Source: JAAXHH01 sp965248395 (lineage in GTDB: Bacteria > JAAXHH01). From it: DNA of 64,000 nt. The position numbers were made by a program, and so were the translations under genes. Position 1 is the first letter of the stretch. Every line of letters starts with the position of its first letter. The notes beneath the pieces are model-generated. The model was not told the origin of the DNA, made no database searches, and saw nothing but the letters and a program-made list of their open reading frames with translations. Positions 50,327 through 59,684 of the stretch are shown here, piece by piece. The stretch lies in NCBI GenBank assembly GCA_965248395.1, contig OZ252103.1, positions 1,240,001 to 1,304,000 of the forward strand, in the 5' to 3' direction.

Positions 50327-51436
50327 ATGAGGCGGCGTGCGGTGAGGTGTTCCTGTTTACTCGCCACCATCCTGGTGGTCGTCTCAACGAATCCGGTCGG
50401 CGCCTTAGCCGTCTCCGTACCGCAAGATGGAGAAAGCGGGCTATCGATCGTCGCCTCGGTAGATCGCGACCAGATTACCGTGGGCGATCCCTTCCTATAC
50501 CGGATCACCGTGAAAAGCCCCGGAAGCGCCGCGGTAGAGTGGCCGGAATCCGGGCGTCCTCCGGAAGGTTTCGATCTGGTATCGTTCGAGCACGCAGGAC
50601 CCGTAACCGGGCCCGACGGCACGAACATCGATTCTCTCCGCTACGAACTCACACTGTACCGGACGGGCGAGCATGCCATCCCGCCCTTTTCCCTTTCGGG
50701 TATCCTGTCGGACGGTACCGAACTCTACGCCGTATCGGATTCCATCCCCATCACCGTTATCAGCGTATTGGACTATGACGCGGCGGATATCCGCGATCTG
50801 AAGAGTCCGGTGGAAATTCCCGATGAGATACCCTGGTACTGGTGGGTGATCGGCGGATTGGTGCTGCTCGCCGTTGCGGCGGCGGTCATACTGTACATCA
50901 GGCGCCGCAGAAGTCAGGATGCTCCGACCGCTGCGGACGCGGGAGACGATCGTTCGCCGGAGGAAATCGCTCTGGAAGAACTGGACCTTCTGGTCCGCAA
51001 GGAGTGGCTGGCAGAGGACCGAGTAAATGCCCATTACTCCGCACTGTCGGAGATCCTGCGCCGGTACCTGTCAGCCCGCTACCAGATAGCGGCCATGGAA
51101 TACACCACCACCGAATTGATGGCGTCTTTGAATGTGCTCGAACTTGGTCACGAAGAAATCCGGGCCGTCCGGGTATTGTTCGAGGAATGCGACATGGTGA
51201 AATTCGCCAAGTTTACACCCGAATCCCATCGGCAATCTCTTTCAGTTCCGGAAGGCAGGGAGATCGTCGAGCGTACGCGACCGCCCGTGGTGGAAGAGAT
51301 TTCTGGTGGAGACGAGTCGCCTGCTGAAGACATGTCTACCGGCACCGGAAAACCTTCCGATACCGGAGATTCTCCCGTTGACGGTGAGTCTCCCGACGCC
51401 GATCCCGGTTCCGTGAAGGTCCCGGTAAAGGACTGA
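50327..51436 (+). CDS. BatD-like membrane protein (short form)
   Basis: 369 residues. Signal peptide about 1-28, an immunoglobulin-like domain (about 40-150, with VDRDQITVGDPFLYRITVKS), a membrane helix (about 175-195, WYWWVIGGLVLLAVAAAVI), and a cytoplasmic helical domain with HYSALSEILRRYLSARY and VRVLFEECDMVKFAKF, the usual C-terminus of BatD-like proteins. The tail after 320 is Ser/Gly/Pro/Asp-rich low complexity. Function is presumably as a partner of the VWA proteins that follow 7 bases later. A second, longer BatD lies 6 kb downstream. Confidence 0.75.
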   Translation: MRRRAVRCSCLLATILVVVSTNPVGALAVSVPQDGESGLSIVASVDRDQITVGDPFLYRITVKSPGSAAVEWPESGRPPEGFDLVSFEHAGPVTGPDGTNIDSLRYELTLYRTGEHAIPPFSLSGILSDGTELYAVSDSIPITVISVLDYDAADIRDLKSPVEIPDEIPWYWWVIGGLVLLAVAAAVILYIRRRRSQDAPTAADAGDDRSPEEIALEELDLLVRKEWLAEDRVNAHYSALSEILRRYLSARYQIAAMEYTTTELMASLNVLELGHEEIRAVRVLFEECDMVKFAKFTPESHRQSLSVPEGREIVERTRPPVVEEISGGDESPAEDMSTGTGKPSDTGDSPVDGESPDADPGSVKVPVKD

Positions 51437-51443
51437 TGCCTCC

Positions 51444-52451
51444 ATGTTTTTTTCCACACCCCTTTTTCTGGTTCTGCTGGCGCTTCTCCCCGTCCTCGTG
51501 TGGTGGTATCGCCGTCAACGCATGGGACGCCGGGGAGGACTCCGGTTTTCCGATACCTCCGTCGTACACCGGTTTAGACCCGCGTCGATCCTCAAGTACC
51601 GCCACGTTCCCAGCGTGCTGCGCGTCGTGGCGATAGGCCTGGCGATACTCGCCCTGGCGCGTCCCCAGACGGGTACCGAAGGCGCGGAAGTGATGACAGA
51701 AGGAATCGACATCGTACTGGCGCTCGACATTTCCGGCAGCATGGGCGCCGAGGACTACAAACCCAGAAACCGGCTCTATGTTGCCAAGACCGTGATATCC
51801 GAGTTTATCAGGGAACGGAGAAACGACCGAATCGGCATGGTGGTCTTCGCGGGGCGCAGTTTCACGCAGTGTCCGCTGACGCTGGACTACGAAGTGCTGC
51901 TCGGCCTGCTCGACCAGGTGGAGATCGGGTTGACCGAAGACGGTACGGCCATCGGTATGGGGATTGCCAATTCCGTCAACCGGCTCCGGCAGAGCAGTGC
52001 CGAAAGCAAGGTGGTCATCCTGCTGACCGATGGCGTAAACAACACGGGAGCGATCGATCCGATTACCGCGGCTAAAGCGGCAGAGGCGCTCGGGATCAAG
52101 ATCTATTCCATCGGAATAGGTAAAGAGGGAGGTGCGCCCATTCCGGTCGACGACCCCGTGCTGGGCCGCACGTACGCGCGAAACCGCGACGGCAGCCTCG
52201 CCCTTACGGAGATCGACGAGGAGACCCTGAAACAGGTCGCGCGCATTACGGGGGGATTCTATTTCAAGGCGACGGACGGGGAGATGCTGTCCCATATCTA
52301 CCAACGCATAGACGCGCTGGAACGCACGGAGATGAAAGTCATCGCCTATTCGAGGTACACCGAGTTGTTCGGCTATTTCCTGTTGCCTGCCATGTTCCTG
52401 GTACTGGCGGAAACCCTGTTGACGCACACCCGGTTCAGGAAACTGCCTTAG
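51444..52451 (+). CDS. batA: VWA-domain protein BatA
   Basis: 335 residues. Two N-terminal hydrophobic segments (LFLVLLALLPVLVWW and VLRVVAIGLAILALA), a VWA domain with MIDAS DISGSMG and threonine/aspartate partners in ILLTDGVNNTG, and a C-terminal membrane helix. The MIDAS is complete, so metal-dependent protein binding is likely. Anchored in the inner membrane with the VWA domain outside or inside unresolved. BatA/BatB pairs follow MoxR and DUF58 in aerotolerance operons; their client is unproven. Coupled to the BatD-like gene by a 7-base gap. Confidence 0.88.
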   Translation: MFFSTPLFLVLLALLPVLVWWYRRQRMGRRGGLRFSDTSVVHRFRPASILKYRHVPSVLRVVAIGLAILALARPQTGTEGAEVMTEGIDIVLALDISGSMGAEDYKPRNRLYVAKTVISEFIRERRNDRIGMVVFAGRSFTQCPLTLDYEVLLGLLDQVEIGLTEDGTAIGMGIANSVNRLRQSSAESKVVILLTDGVNNTGAIDPITAAKAAEALGIKIYSIGIGKEGGAPIPVDDPVLGRTYARNRDGSLALTEIDEETLKQVARITGGFYFKATDGEMLSHIYQRIDALERTEMKVIAYSRYTELFGYFLLPAMFLVLAETLLTHTRFRKLP

Positions 52452-52486
52452 ACCAGGCGGCGGATCTTCAAGGTCCTGGAGTAAAC

Positions 52487-53497
52487 ATGCGCTTTGCTCA
52501 ACCCGAGTTTCTGTATCTGCTGGCGGCCGCGCCCCTGCTGATCCTGTTCTATGTCGTTCGGTTCCGGCACAGGCGCGAAGCGCTCAGACAGTTGGGAGAA
52601 CCGGAACTGGTGGACAGGCTTTCGCGTTCAACCGTCGCGGGCAGACAGTCCGTCAAGGCGGCGCTGGCGCTGCTGACGCTGGTCTGTTTTACCCTGGCCC
52701 TTGCCCGTCCGCAGTTCGGTACCCGGTCCGAAACGGTCAGTCAAACCGGCTTTTCGGTGATGGTCGCACTGGATGTTTCCAACAGCATGCTGGCCGAGGA
52801 CATCCGGCCTAGTCGGCTCATACGGGCCAAGTATGCCGTCCGGTCCCTGGTTCGGAAGCTTCGGAACGACCGGGTCGGACTGGTGGTTTTCGCCGGGTCG
52901 GCGTTTCTCCAGTGTCCATTGACTTCCGATTACAGCATCGTGGAACTCTTTCTGGACGGAGTAGATACGCAGACGGTGGGAACCCAGGGAACGGTCATAG
53001 CCGAAGCGCTGCAGATCGCGGGCCGTTCATTTCAACAGGATCACAAAGGATACAAGGCGGTTGTGCTCATAACCGACGGCGAAGACCACCAGGACGATCC
53101 CGTCGCCGCCGCCAGGGAACTGGCAGCCCAGGACGTTCGCGTGTACGTAGTGGGTATCGGTACTCCCCTGGGCGTACCCATACCGGTCAAAGGCGATGAC
53201 GGCCTGGTCTCCGGACACCTGCGGGATCGTTCCGGTGAAGTGGTTATGAGCAGGCTGGACGAGTCTACGCTGCGGCAGATCGCCGAGACTACTGGAGGCG
53301 CGTATCACGAGGCTTTGCCGGCAGGGGAGGAGATGGACGTGATTTACGATACCATCGCCTCGCTGGAAAGGTCCGAATTCGAAAGCAGAGAATTTACACA
53401 GTACGTGGAGCGATACCAGTATATATTGTTGTTCGGATTGCTGCTCCTGGTGGCGGATACCGTGATCCGGGACCGCAGGTTGCTCATCGAATCGTAG
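52487..53497 (+). CDS. batB: VWA-domain protein BatB
   Basis: 336 residues. Same architecture as BatA, with FLYLLAAAPLLILFYVV near the N-terminus, MIDAS DVSNSMLAED, VLITDGEDHQDDP, and a C-terminal helix followed by basic residues. BatA and BatB are about the same length, probably an old duplication. Thirty-five bases after BatA, 18 before BatC. Confidence 0.88.
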   Translation: MRFAQPEFLYLLAAAPLLILFYVVRFRHRREALRQLGEPELVDRLSRSTVAGRQSVKAALALLTLVCFTLALARPQFGTRSETVSQTGFSVMVALDVSNSMLAEDIRPSRLIRAKYAVRSLVRKLRNDRVGLVVFAGSAFLQCPLTSDYSIVELFLDGVDTQTVGTQGTVIAEALQIAGRSFQQDHKGYKAVVLITDGEDHQDDPVAAARELAAQDVRVYVVGIGTPLGVPIPVKGDDGLVSGHLRDRSGEVVMSRLDESTLRQIAETTGGAYHEALPAGEEMDVIYDTIASLERSEFESREFTQYVERYQYILLFGLLLLVADTVIRDRRLLIES

Positions 53498-53515
53498 GAG
53501 TCGGGACGCTAAATC

Positions 53516-54169
53516 ATGGGCGTTTTTCTGGTCATCATACTGTTTCTCGGTTGGCAGCCGGCCGCTAAGAACGCGCGTGCCAACGAGTTGTATCACCAGG
53601 AAAAATACGATGAAGCGCTGGCGGCCTATAACGAGGCGCTGGTGGATGACGGGGAGAACCCGGCCCTTCACTACAACCGGGGCAATGCGCTTTATCGAAA
53701 AGAGCAGTATCCCACGGCCGTACAGGCGTACACGACCGCGCTGGACGGCGATCCGCCGCTCAATGAACAGGCATACTATAACATGGGCAACAGCCTGTAT
53801 CGCCTTGGCCGGTTGGAGGAATCCATAGAGGCCTACAAGGAGGGCCTGCGGATCAACTCGGACGATATCGACATGAAGTACAACCTGGAATTCGTCACAC
53901 GACAGCTCCAGGAACAGCAGGATCGGCAGAACGCGCAGAATCAGCAGGACGGACAGGACGACCAGGAAGACCAGGATCAGGAAGCGCAGGATAATCAGCA
54001 GAAACCGGAAGAAGAAGAGCCCGAACAGCAACAGCCCCCGCAAGAGGGAGAACTCAGCAGGGAAGAGGCGGAACGACTTCTGAACGCACTGAACCGGGAC
54101 GAGCAGGATATACAGAAACAACTGCGCAGGCAGCAGGCCACGCAGGTCAATCCGGAGAAAGACTGGTAA
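53516..54169 (+). CDS. batC: TPR protein BatC
   Basis: 217 residues. A short hydrophobic N-terminus (1-14) may be a signal anchor. TPR repeats: NELYHQEKYDEALAAYNEAL, ALHYNRGNALYRKEQYPTAV, AYYNMGNSLYRLGRLEESI. From about residue 125 the chain becomes Gln/Asp/Glu-rich (QEQQDRQNAQNQQDGQ...), then REEAERLLNALNRDEQ, a helix often found at the end of BatC proteins. It probably scaffolds the VWA proteins. Followed by the aspartate kinase gene after 29 bases, within the same strand run. Confidence 0.87.
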   Translation: MGVFLVIILFLGWQPAAKNARANELYHQEKYDEALAAYNEALVDDGENPALHYNRGNALYRKEQYPTAVQAYTTALDGDPPLNEQAYYNMGNSLYRLGRLEESIEAYKEGLRINSDDIDMKYNLEFVTRQLQEQQDRQNAQNQQDGQDDQEDQDQEAQDNQQKPEEEEPEQQQPPQEGELSREEAERLLNALNRDEQDIQKQLRRQQATQVNPEKDW

Positions 54170-54198
54170 GCGGATTGAAGAACGCAACGGTACCATCT

Positions 54199-55608
54199 AT
54201 GATTGTGATGAAATTCGGCGGGACTTCCGTTGGCAGCGTGGCGGCCATCAGACAGGTCGTCGAAATCGTTGGAAATCACCGCGAACGTGATTTGCTGGTG
54301 GTTTTGTCGGCCATGAGCAAGGTGACCGACGCCTTACGGGCGATGGCGGTGGAGGCCTGCTCGGGAGTGGAACCGAAGGCCGCCCTCGAAGCCCTGTTGA
54401 AACGCCACGAGGAGACGGTGTTCGCCCTGGCTGACGGGGATGAACGGCAACGGGCCCTGGAAGCATGCGCCCGGTTGATCGATGAACTCACAGGAATTCT
54501 CCACGGTATTACGTTGCTCAGGGAACTCTCGCCGCGGTCGGCCGACCTGGTCAGTTCATTCGGCGAACGGCTGTCCGTGATCGTCGTCTCCGCGGCACTC
54601 AGATCGGCTGGTTTGCCGTCCGTGCCCGTCGACGCGCGCGAATACGTGATAACCAACGAGCGCTACACCGAGGCGGAGGTAAATTTCGCGGAAACGGACC
54701 GCCGCCTGTCGGAGGGGCTGGTCCCCATGGTTTCCATCGGCGGGATCCCGGTCATCACGGGGTTCCTGGGGTCGACGGATGAAGGCGTAACCACGACGCT
54801 GGGTCGGGGTGCATCGGACTATACCGCTTCCCTGGTCGGCGGTGCTTTGGAGGTCGAGGAAATCTGGATCTGGACGGATGTGGACGGCGCCATGACGGCC
54901 GATCCCAGGATTGTCGCGGATGCCCGTGTACTCCATGAGATTACGTATCTCGAGGCCGCTGAGATGTCCTATTTCGGCGCCAAGGTACTCCATCCCATGA
55001 CCATGCTCCCCGCGGTGAAGCAGGAAATCCCCATCCGTATCCGGAACACCTTCAGGCCCGAGATCAGCGGCACGATCATCTCATCGCGTACCGGAGAAGC
55101 GCCCCAGGGTGTGAAGGCGGTGACGAGTATCGACCGGCTGTGCCTGGTCATGGTCGAAGGAACCAGTCTGAGCAGTACCCCGGACACCCATGCGCGTCTC
55201 TTCACGACCACGGCGGAACGCAAGACACAGGTCGTCATGATTACCCAGGCTTCTTCCGAACACGACATCTGCCTCTTGATCAACGAACGGGACAGCCAGG
55301 GGACCGTTCACGCGCTGAAAGCGGAGTTCCGTCACGAAATCGCCGAAGGCAGCCTTGAAGAAATCGGCGTTCAGCCCGACCTGGCCGTGGTGGCGGTGGT
55401 CGGCGCCGGCATGAAGGGGACGCCCGGCATCGCCGCGCGTACTTTCGGTATTCTCGGTGAACAGGGCATCAACATCATTGCGATCGCCCAGGGTTCATCG
55501 GAGTTGAACATATCGTTCGTCGTCGAGCGGAACGATTTGCAGAAAACTGTTCAGCTGGTGCATGCATCCTTTGAGCTGGGAGGAGACTGCGGTATTGAGA
55601 ACAATTAA
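54199..55608 (+). CDS. Aspartate kinase
   Basis: 469 residues from ATG 54199; a TTG at 54175 would extend it by eight residues. VMKFGGTSVGSVAAIRQVV at the start, then FLGSTDEGVTTTLGRGASDY, IWTDVDGAMTADPRIV and EMSYFGAKVLHPMTM, all kinase-site elements. The C-terminal part holds two ACT domains, with VVGAGMKGTPGIAARTFGIL and GINIIAIAQGSSELNISF. It phosphorylates aspartate, the entry to threonine, methionine and lysine. The kinase resembles the ThrA type, and the next gene, overlapping by 14 bases, is the homoserine dehydrogenase fused to it in other bacteria. Confidence 0.93.
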   Translation: MIVMKFGGTSVGSVAAIRQVVEIVGNHRERDLLVVLSAMSKVTDALRAMAVEACSGVEPKAALEALLKRHEETVFALADGDERQRALEACARLIDELTGILHGITLLRELSPRSADLVSSFGERLSVIVVSAALRSAGLPSVPVDAREYVITNERYTEAEVNFAETDRRLSEGLVPMVSIGGIPVITGFLGSTDEGVTTTLGRGASDYTASLVGGALEVEEIWIWTDVDGAMTADPRIVADARVLHEITYLEAAEMSYFGAKVLHPMTMLPAVKQEIPIRIRNTFRPEISGTIISSRTGEAPQGVKAVTSIDRLCLVMVEGTSLSSTPDTHARLFTTTAERKTQVVMITQASSEHDICLLINERDSQGTVHALKAEFRHEIAEGSLEEIGVQPDLAVVAVVGAGMKGTPGIAARTFGILGEQGINIIAIAQGSSELNISFVVERNDLQKTVQLVHASFELGGDCGIENN

Positions 55609-56686
55609 CCTGTTTCAGTTCGGAAAGGGCAATATAGGCGGCGCGTTGATCCGGCAGGTGGCCGAACGGTCCGGCTCCCTTGCGGAAGCCACCGGCCTGT
55701 CCTTCGAATACGTGGGCATATGCGGCCAGAGCCGGGTGGTATACGGTCCAGGCGGTCTCAACGCTTCTCTTCGGACCACCGGCGGCCTGGACCGGCTTCT
55801 AGGCGCGTCGGACACGGGGAAGGACTACCCCGGCGCGACGGCCATGATCGAGCGTTTCCTGCATGATTATCCTCAGGATCTGTGTGTGATCGATACGACG
55901 TCCGCTGAATTGACAGAAGTGCACCTGGCCTGTCTTCGCCGGGGCGTCCCGGTCGTAACGGCCAACAAGAAGCCCATTACCGATCAGAGCGACGCCTACG
56001 ACGAGATCCAACGGCTCGGCCGCGGGAACCGGATGCGTTACTGGTACGAGACGACCGCGGGGGCGGGCCTGCCCGTCGTCAGCACGGTCAGGGAACTGGT
56101 GGACACCGGGGACGAAGTGACTGAAATCATCGGTTGCCTCAGCGGTACGCTGGGTTATATCTGTTCACAGCTGGATCATGGGCACGCGTTCTCGGAAATC
56201 GTCCGGGAAGCAAAGGAACTCGGATATACGGAACCCGATCCGCGCGACGACCTGAACGGCATGGACGTGGCCAGGAAGGCGCTGATCCTGGCCCGGGAGA
56301 TCGGATACCGCCTCGAACTCGAAGACCTGGAGGTCAAGGGCATGGTGTCCGAAGGGCTGCTCGACGCGCCTTCGGTGGAACAGTTCATGGAAATGCTGCC
56401 CGGGGAGGACGCGGACTACGCGCAGCTGGTCGAGTCCGGGCGTCAGCGCGGCAAGGTGCTGCGATACGTCGCCGCCGTGGGTGGCGATACCTGCCGGGTA
56501 GGACTCGAAAGCGTGGACCGGGAGAGTCCGGTGGGAAGTTTGACCGGACCGGACAATATCGTCGTATGCACGACGAAGAGATACCGCGACAATCCGCTGG
56601 TAGTGCGGGGACCGGGCGCGGGACCGGAAGTGACTGCGGGCGGACTGTTCGGCGACCTGATCAAGGCGGCGAGGGCGATGCCCTGA
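55595..56686 (+). CDS. Homoserine dehydrogenase
   Basis: 363 residues from TTG 55595, which has GGGAGGAG 9 bases upstream. An ATG at 55562 would add eleven residues and overlap the kinase more. NAD(P)-binding FGKGNIGGALI, then VVTANKKPI, then the family signature AGAGLPVVSTVRELVDTG and EIIGCLSGTLGYI, and EPDPRDDLNGMDVARKAL with the catalytic region. It reduces aspartate semialdehyde to homoserine. The layout is that of a ThrA protein cut at the joint between kinase and dehydrogenase. Asd follows after 42 bases. Confidence 0.92.
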   Translation: MRTINLFQFGKGNIGGALIRQVAERSGSLAEATGLSFEYVGICGQSRVVYGPGGLNASLRTTGGLDRLLGASDTGKDYPGATAMIERFLHDYPQDLCVIDTTSAELTEVHLACLRRGVPVVTANKKPITDQSDAYDEIQRLGRGNRMRYWYETTAGAGLPVVSTVRELVDTGDEVTEIIGCLSGTLGYICSQLDHGHAFSEIVREAKELGYTEPDPRDDLNGMDVARKALILAREIGYRLELEDLEVKGMVSEGLLDAPSVEQFMEMLPGEDADYAQLVESGRQRGKVLRYVAAVGGDTCRVGLESVDRESPVGSLTGPDNIVVCTTKRYRDNPLVVRGPGAGPEVTAGGLFGDLIKAARAMP

Positions 56687-56728
56687 GGTGAACTGCAATG
56701 AACGCAGTTTCTCATAGGGGAGCTTGAA

Positions 56729-57787
56729 GTGTCGACGAATGAAATCAAAGTGGGCATACTGGGCGCCACCGGGGCGGTCGGACAGCGGTTCGTCCAACTG
56801 CTCGAACACCATCCATGGTTTCGCGTAACCGCCCTCGCGGCATCGGAACGTTCGGCCGGTAAACTCTACGCCGAAGCCATGACCTGGCGGCTGGATTCGC
56901 CGATTCCCGACGCGGTGCGAGAGATTCCGGTAGCACTCTGCGAACCGGGGCTGGACTGCGATCTCGTGTTCTCCGGCCTGGATTCCTCGGTGGCCGGACC
57001 GATCGAGGCGGCCTTCGCCGCTGCCGACTACGGCGTCGTAAGCAATTCAAAGAACCACCGCATGGACGACGATGTGCCGCTGCTCATTCCCGAGGTAAAC
57101 GCGGATCATTGCGGGATCATCGACTACCAGCGGAAACGGCGGGGATACGATCGCGGCTTCATCGCAACCAATCCGAACTGTTCCACTATCGGCCTGACGA
57201 TGGCGCTGAAGCCGATCGCCGATCATTTCGGAATCCGCAAGGTCGCGGTCACCACCATGCAGGCCCTCTCCGGCGCCGGTTACCCGGGTGTTCCCTCCCT
57301 CGAAATTCTGGATAATGTACTTCCCTTCATCAAGGAAGAAGAAGAAAAAATGGAGCGGGAAACCCTGAAGTTGTTGGGCAGGTTCCAGGATAACCGAATT
57401 AAAAACGCCCAGACCGTCGTCAGCGCCCAGTGCAACCGGGTCCACGTCCAGGACGGCCACATGGAATGCGTTTCCGTAGAGATGGAGACGAAGACCGGCA
57501 CGGAAGGATTTGCCGAAGCGCTGCGCACCCATACGGGCCTGCCACAGCAACTCGGACTGCCATTCGCTCCCAGACACCCGGTTATCGTTCGGGATGAACC
57601 GGACCGGCCGCAGCCGAGAATCGATCGTGACGCTGAAAACGGCATGGCCGTGACGGTGGGCCGTATCCGTCCCTGCCCGGTGCTGGACATGAAATTCGTG
57701 GTGCTGTCCCACAACACCATTCGCGGAGCCGCAGGTACCGCCATTATGAACGCGGAACTGTTACGAACCCAGGGATACCTGGATTGA
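56729..57787 (+). CDS. asd: Aspartate-semialdehyde dehydrogenase
   Basis: 352 residues. GTG start at 56729. VGILGATGAVGQRFVQLLEHHPW and SNSKNHRMDDDVPLLIPEVN, then catalytic Cys151 in IATNPNCSTIGL, and LSGAGYPGVPS: this is the archaeal/fungal-type Asd, not the E. coli type. It reduces aspartyl phosphate to the semialdehyde. The kinase, dehydrogenase and this gene form a compact aspartate-pathway unit, but they lie between BatC and BatD. BatD starts four bases after the stop. Confidence 0.93.
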   Translation: MSTNEIKVGILGATGAVGQRFVQLLEHHPWFRVTALAASERSAGKLYAEAMTWRLDSPIPDAVREIPVALCEPGLDCDLVFSGLDSSVAGPIEAAFAAADYGVVSNSKNHRMDDDVPLLIPEVNADHCGIIDYQRKRRGYDRGFIATNPNCSTIGLTMALKPIADHFGIRKVAVTTMQALSGAGYPGVPSLEILDNVLPFIKEEEEKMERETLKLLGRFQDNRIKNAQTVVSAQCNRVHVQDGHMECVSVEMETKTGTEGFAEALRTHTGLPQQLGLPFAPRHPVIVRDEPDRPQPRIDRDAENGMAVTVGRIRPCPVLDMKFVVLSHNTIRGAAGTAIMNAELLRTQGYLD

Positions 57788-57791
57788 GTAA

Positions 57792-59684
57792 ATGGGGAAA
57801 CGAATGCACAGAAGCCTGTGCGCGTTAGTGCTTTTCTGGTCACTATCACTGTGGGGTCAGGAAATCTCCGTCACGGCGGAGGTGAATCGCACCCGGGTGA
57901 CCGTTGACGAATCGCTGATACTGACTGTTACGGTTTCGGGATCCGGCCTGGACGATGTGCCGAAACCAGTATTGCCGGACATGCAGGCATTCATCGTCGT
58001 CGGCAGCACGTCCTCCTCCTCCTCAAGCTTCAATCTGGTGAACGGCAAACTGTCCTCTTCCAAGTCCGTCCGGTTCATCTACCCGTTGAAACCCCGGGAG
58101 ACGGGAACCTTCGTCATCGGTTCGGCCGAACTGAACTACGATGGAGTCATCCACGAGACGAGGCCGATCACGGTTGAGGTTTTACAGGGCACCGCGGGCG
58201 CTGCGTCACCGGGCAGTCCCCGCGCCGCTACGCAAGGCAGTTCCCGGCCCGCGCCATCCCGTCCGTCGCAGGGCGGTTCGGTTCAACCGGACCTGGAGGA
58301 CGCCGTGTACATCCGCACCTCCATCGACAAGAAGCGGGTCTACGTGGGTGAGCAGGTTACGGTGACCTACACGCTTTACACGCGCCTCGGGCTGAGCAAT
58401 GCGCGGTACGAGGATGTTCCCTCATATACCGGTTTCTGGATGGAAGAACTGTTTTCTGCCCAACACTTGGATTTCATGGAAGAGATCATCGGGGGCAAGC
58501 GGTACGCCGTCACTAAATTGCGTCAGATCGCGTTGTTTCCCACCGTGACGGGTGAACTTAAAATCGAGGCCCTTTCCATGATTTGCGACGTACAGGGCGA
58601 ACGAGCCCGCAGAAGCCTCTTCGACAGTTTCCTGAACGATCCGTTTGATACGTTTTTCTCAACCTCGCGACAGATCAAGGTGGCGTCGGGCGAACAGGCC
58701 GTCATGGTTTTACCTCTTCCGATCGAAGGACGCCCCGCCGATTTCAACAACGCGGTGGGCAGTTTCTCTCTGAAGGCGGCGGTCGATCAGGCCACCACGG
58801 AGGTAAACCAACCCGTGACGTTGACAATCGAACTGTCCGGCGACGGCAACTTGAAGACCGTGGCAGATCCCGTTCTGCCGCCACTGGACTTTTTCAAGGA
58901 ATACCAGTCCGGAAGCGAGGCGGCATATGAATCGGGGGGCCAGCGTATATCGGGAACGAAAACATGGGACCACGTACTCATACCCACGCTGCCCGGCGAC
59001 CATACTATCGCGGCGCTGTCCTTTCCCTATTTCAATCCCGATGCGGATGCCTACAGGATCGCGACAACCGAACCGGTTACCATAGCGGTACTGCCGGCGA
59101 GCGGGGAACAGGCTGCGGCCGTCGGTACGCCGCGGAAGACCGTCGTCAGGCAACTGCGTCAGGATATACAGTACATTAAGGCCGAAACTGTTTTTCTCGG
59201 CGACCAGGGAGAGGCCCTGTTCCGATCGTCGTGGTATCTCCTGCTACATGTCCTGCCCATCGCGGCGATCCTGGCCACGGTCTTTTACCGCTCCCACGCC
59301 CACCGTTTGCGATCCGACGCCGGTTACGCCCGGCGGCGCCGGGCAAGAAGCAACGCCCTCAGCGAACTCCAGCAGTCGAAAAAGAAGCTGGACCTAGGGG
59401 TGCTTGATCAGGCTTTTACAGGTATATCCAACGCACTTTACGGTTACATCGCCGACAAGTGCAATCATCCGACGGCCGGTCTCACGTCGCCCCGCGTTGC
59501 CGAGCTCCTCAAGGAACGAGGCGTGGACGACGACTCGGTGAGGCTGTTGAAAGACTGCCTGGATGCCTGCGACATGGCCCGATTCGCGCCGACGGCGCTC
59601 ACGGCGGAACACACGGAAGACGTGCTTGACAGGGCCCGGAAGGGAATCGAATCCATCGAACAGCAGATTACGAAAGAAAGTTGA
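57792..59684 (+). CDS. batD: BatD, aerotolerance-related membrane protein
   Basis: 630 residues. Signal peptide (about 1-22), then repeated immunoglobulin-like domains (ISVTAEVNRTRVTVDESLIL; YIRTSIDKKRVYVGEQVTV; FSLKAAVDQATTEVNQPVT), a Ser/Pro-rich linker near 140-165, a membrane helix near 475-495, and a C-terminal cytoplasmic helical part. The strands match the BatD family (oxygen tolerance). A second Ser run (residues 75-80) is low complexity. Function: probably an envelope partner of BatA and BatB. The stop overlaps the next gene by four bases. Confidence 0.88.
   Translation: MGKRMHRSLCALVLFWSLSLWGQEISVTAEVNRTRVTVDESLILTVTVSGSGLDDVPKPVLPDMQAFIVVGSTSSSSSSFNLVNGKLSSSKSVRFIYPLKPRETGTFVIGSAELNYDGVIHETRPITVEVLQGTAGAASPGSPRAATQGSSRPAPSRPSQGGSVQPDLEDAVYIRTSIDKKRVYVGEQVTVTYTLYTRLGLSNARYEDVPSYTGFWMEELFSAQHLDFMEEIIGGKRYAVTKLRQIALFPTVTGELKIEALSMICDVQGERARRSLFDSFLNDPFDTFFSTSRQIKVASGEQAVMVLPLPIEGRPADFNNAVGSFSLKAAVDQATTEVNQPVTLTIELSGDGNLKTVADPVLPPLDFFKEYQSGSEAAYESGGQRISGTKTWDHVLIPTLPGDHTIAALSFPYFNPDADAYRIATTEPVTIAVLPASGEQAAAVGTPRKTVVRQLRQDIQYIKAETVFLGDQGEALFRSSWYLLLHVLPIAAILATVFYRSHAHRLRSDAGYARRRRARSNALSELQQSKKKLDLGVLDQAFTGISNALYGYIADKCNHPTAGLTSPRVAELLKERGVDDDSVRLLKDCLDACDMARFAPTALTAEHTEDVLDRARKGIESIEQQITKES

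Noticed and set aside
54100..54198. Riboswitch or leader-peptide attenuator before aspartate kinase
   Set aside because: Only 29 non-coding bases precede the kinase start, too few for either element.
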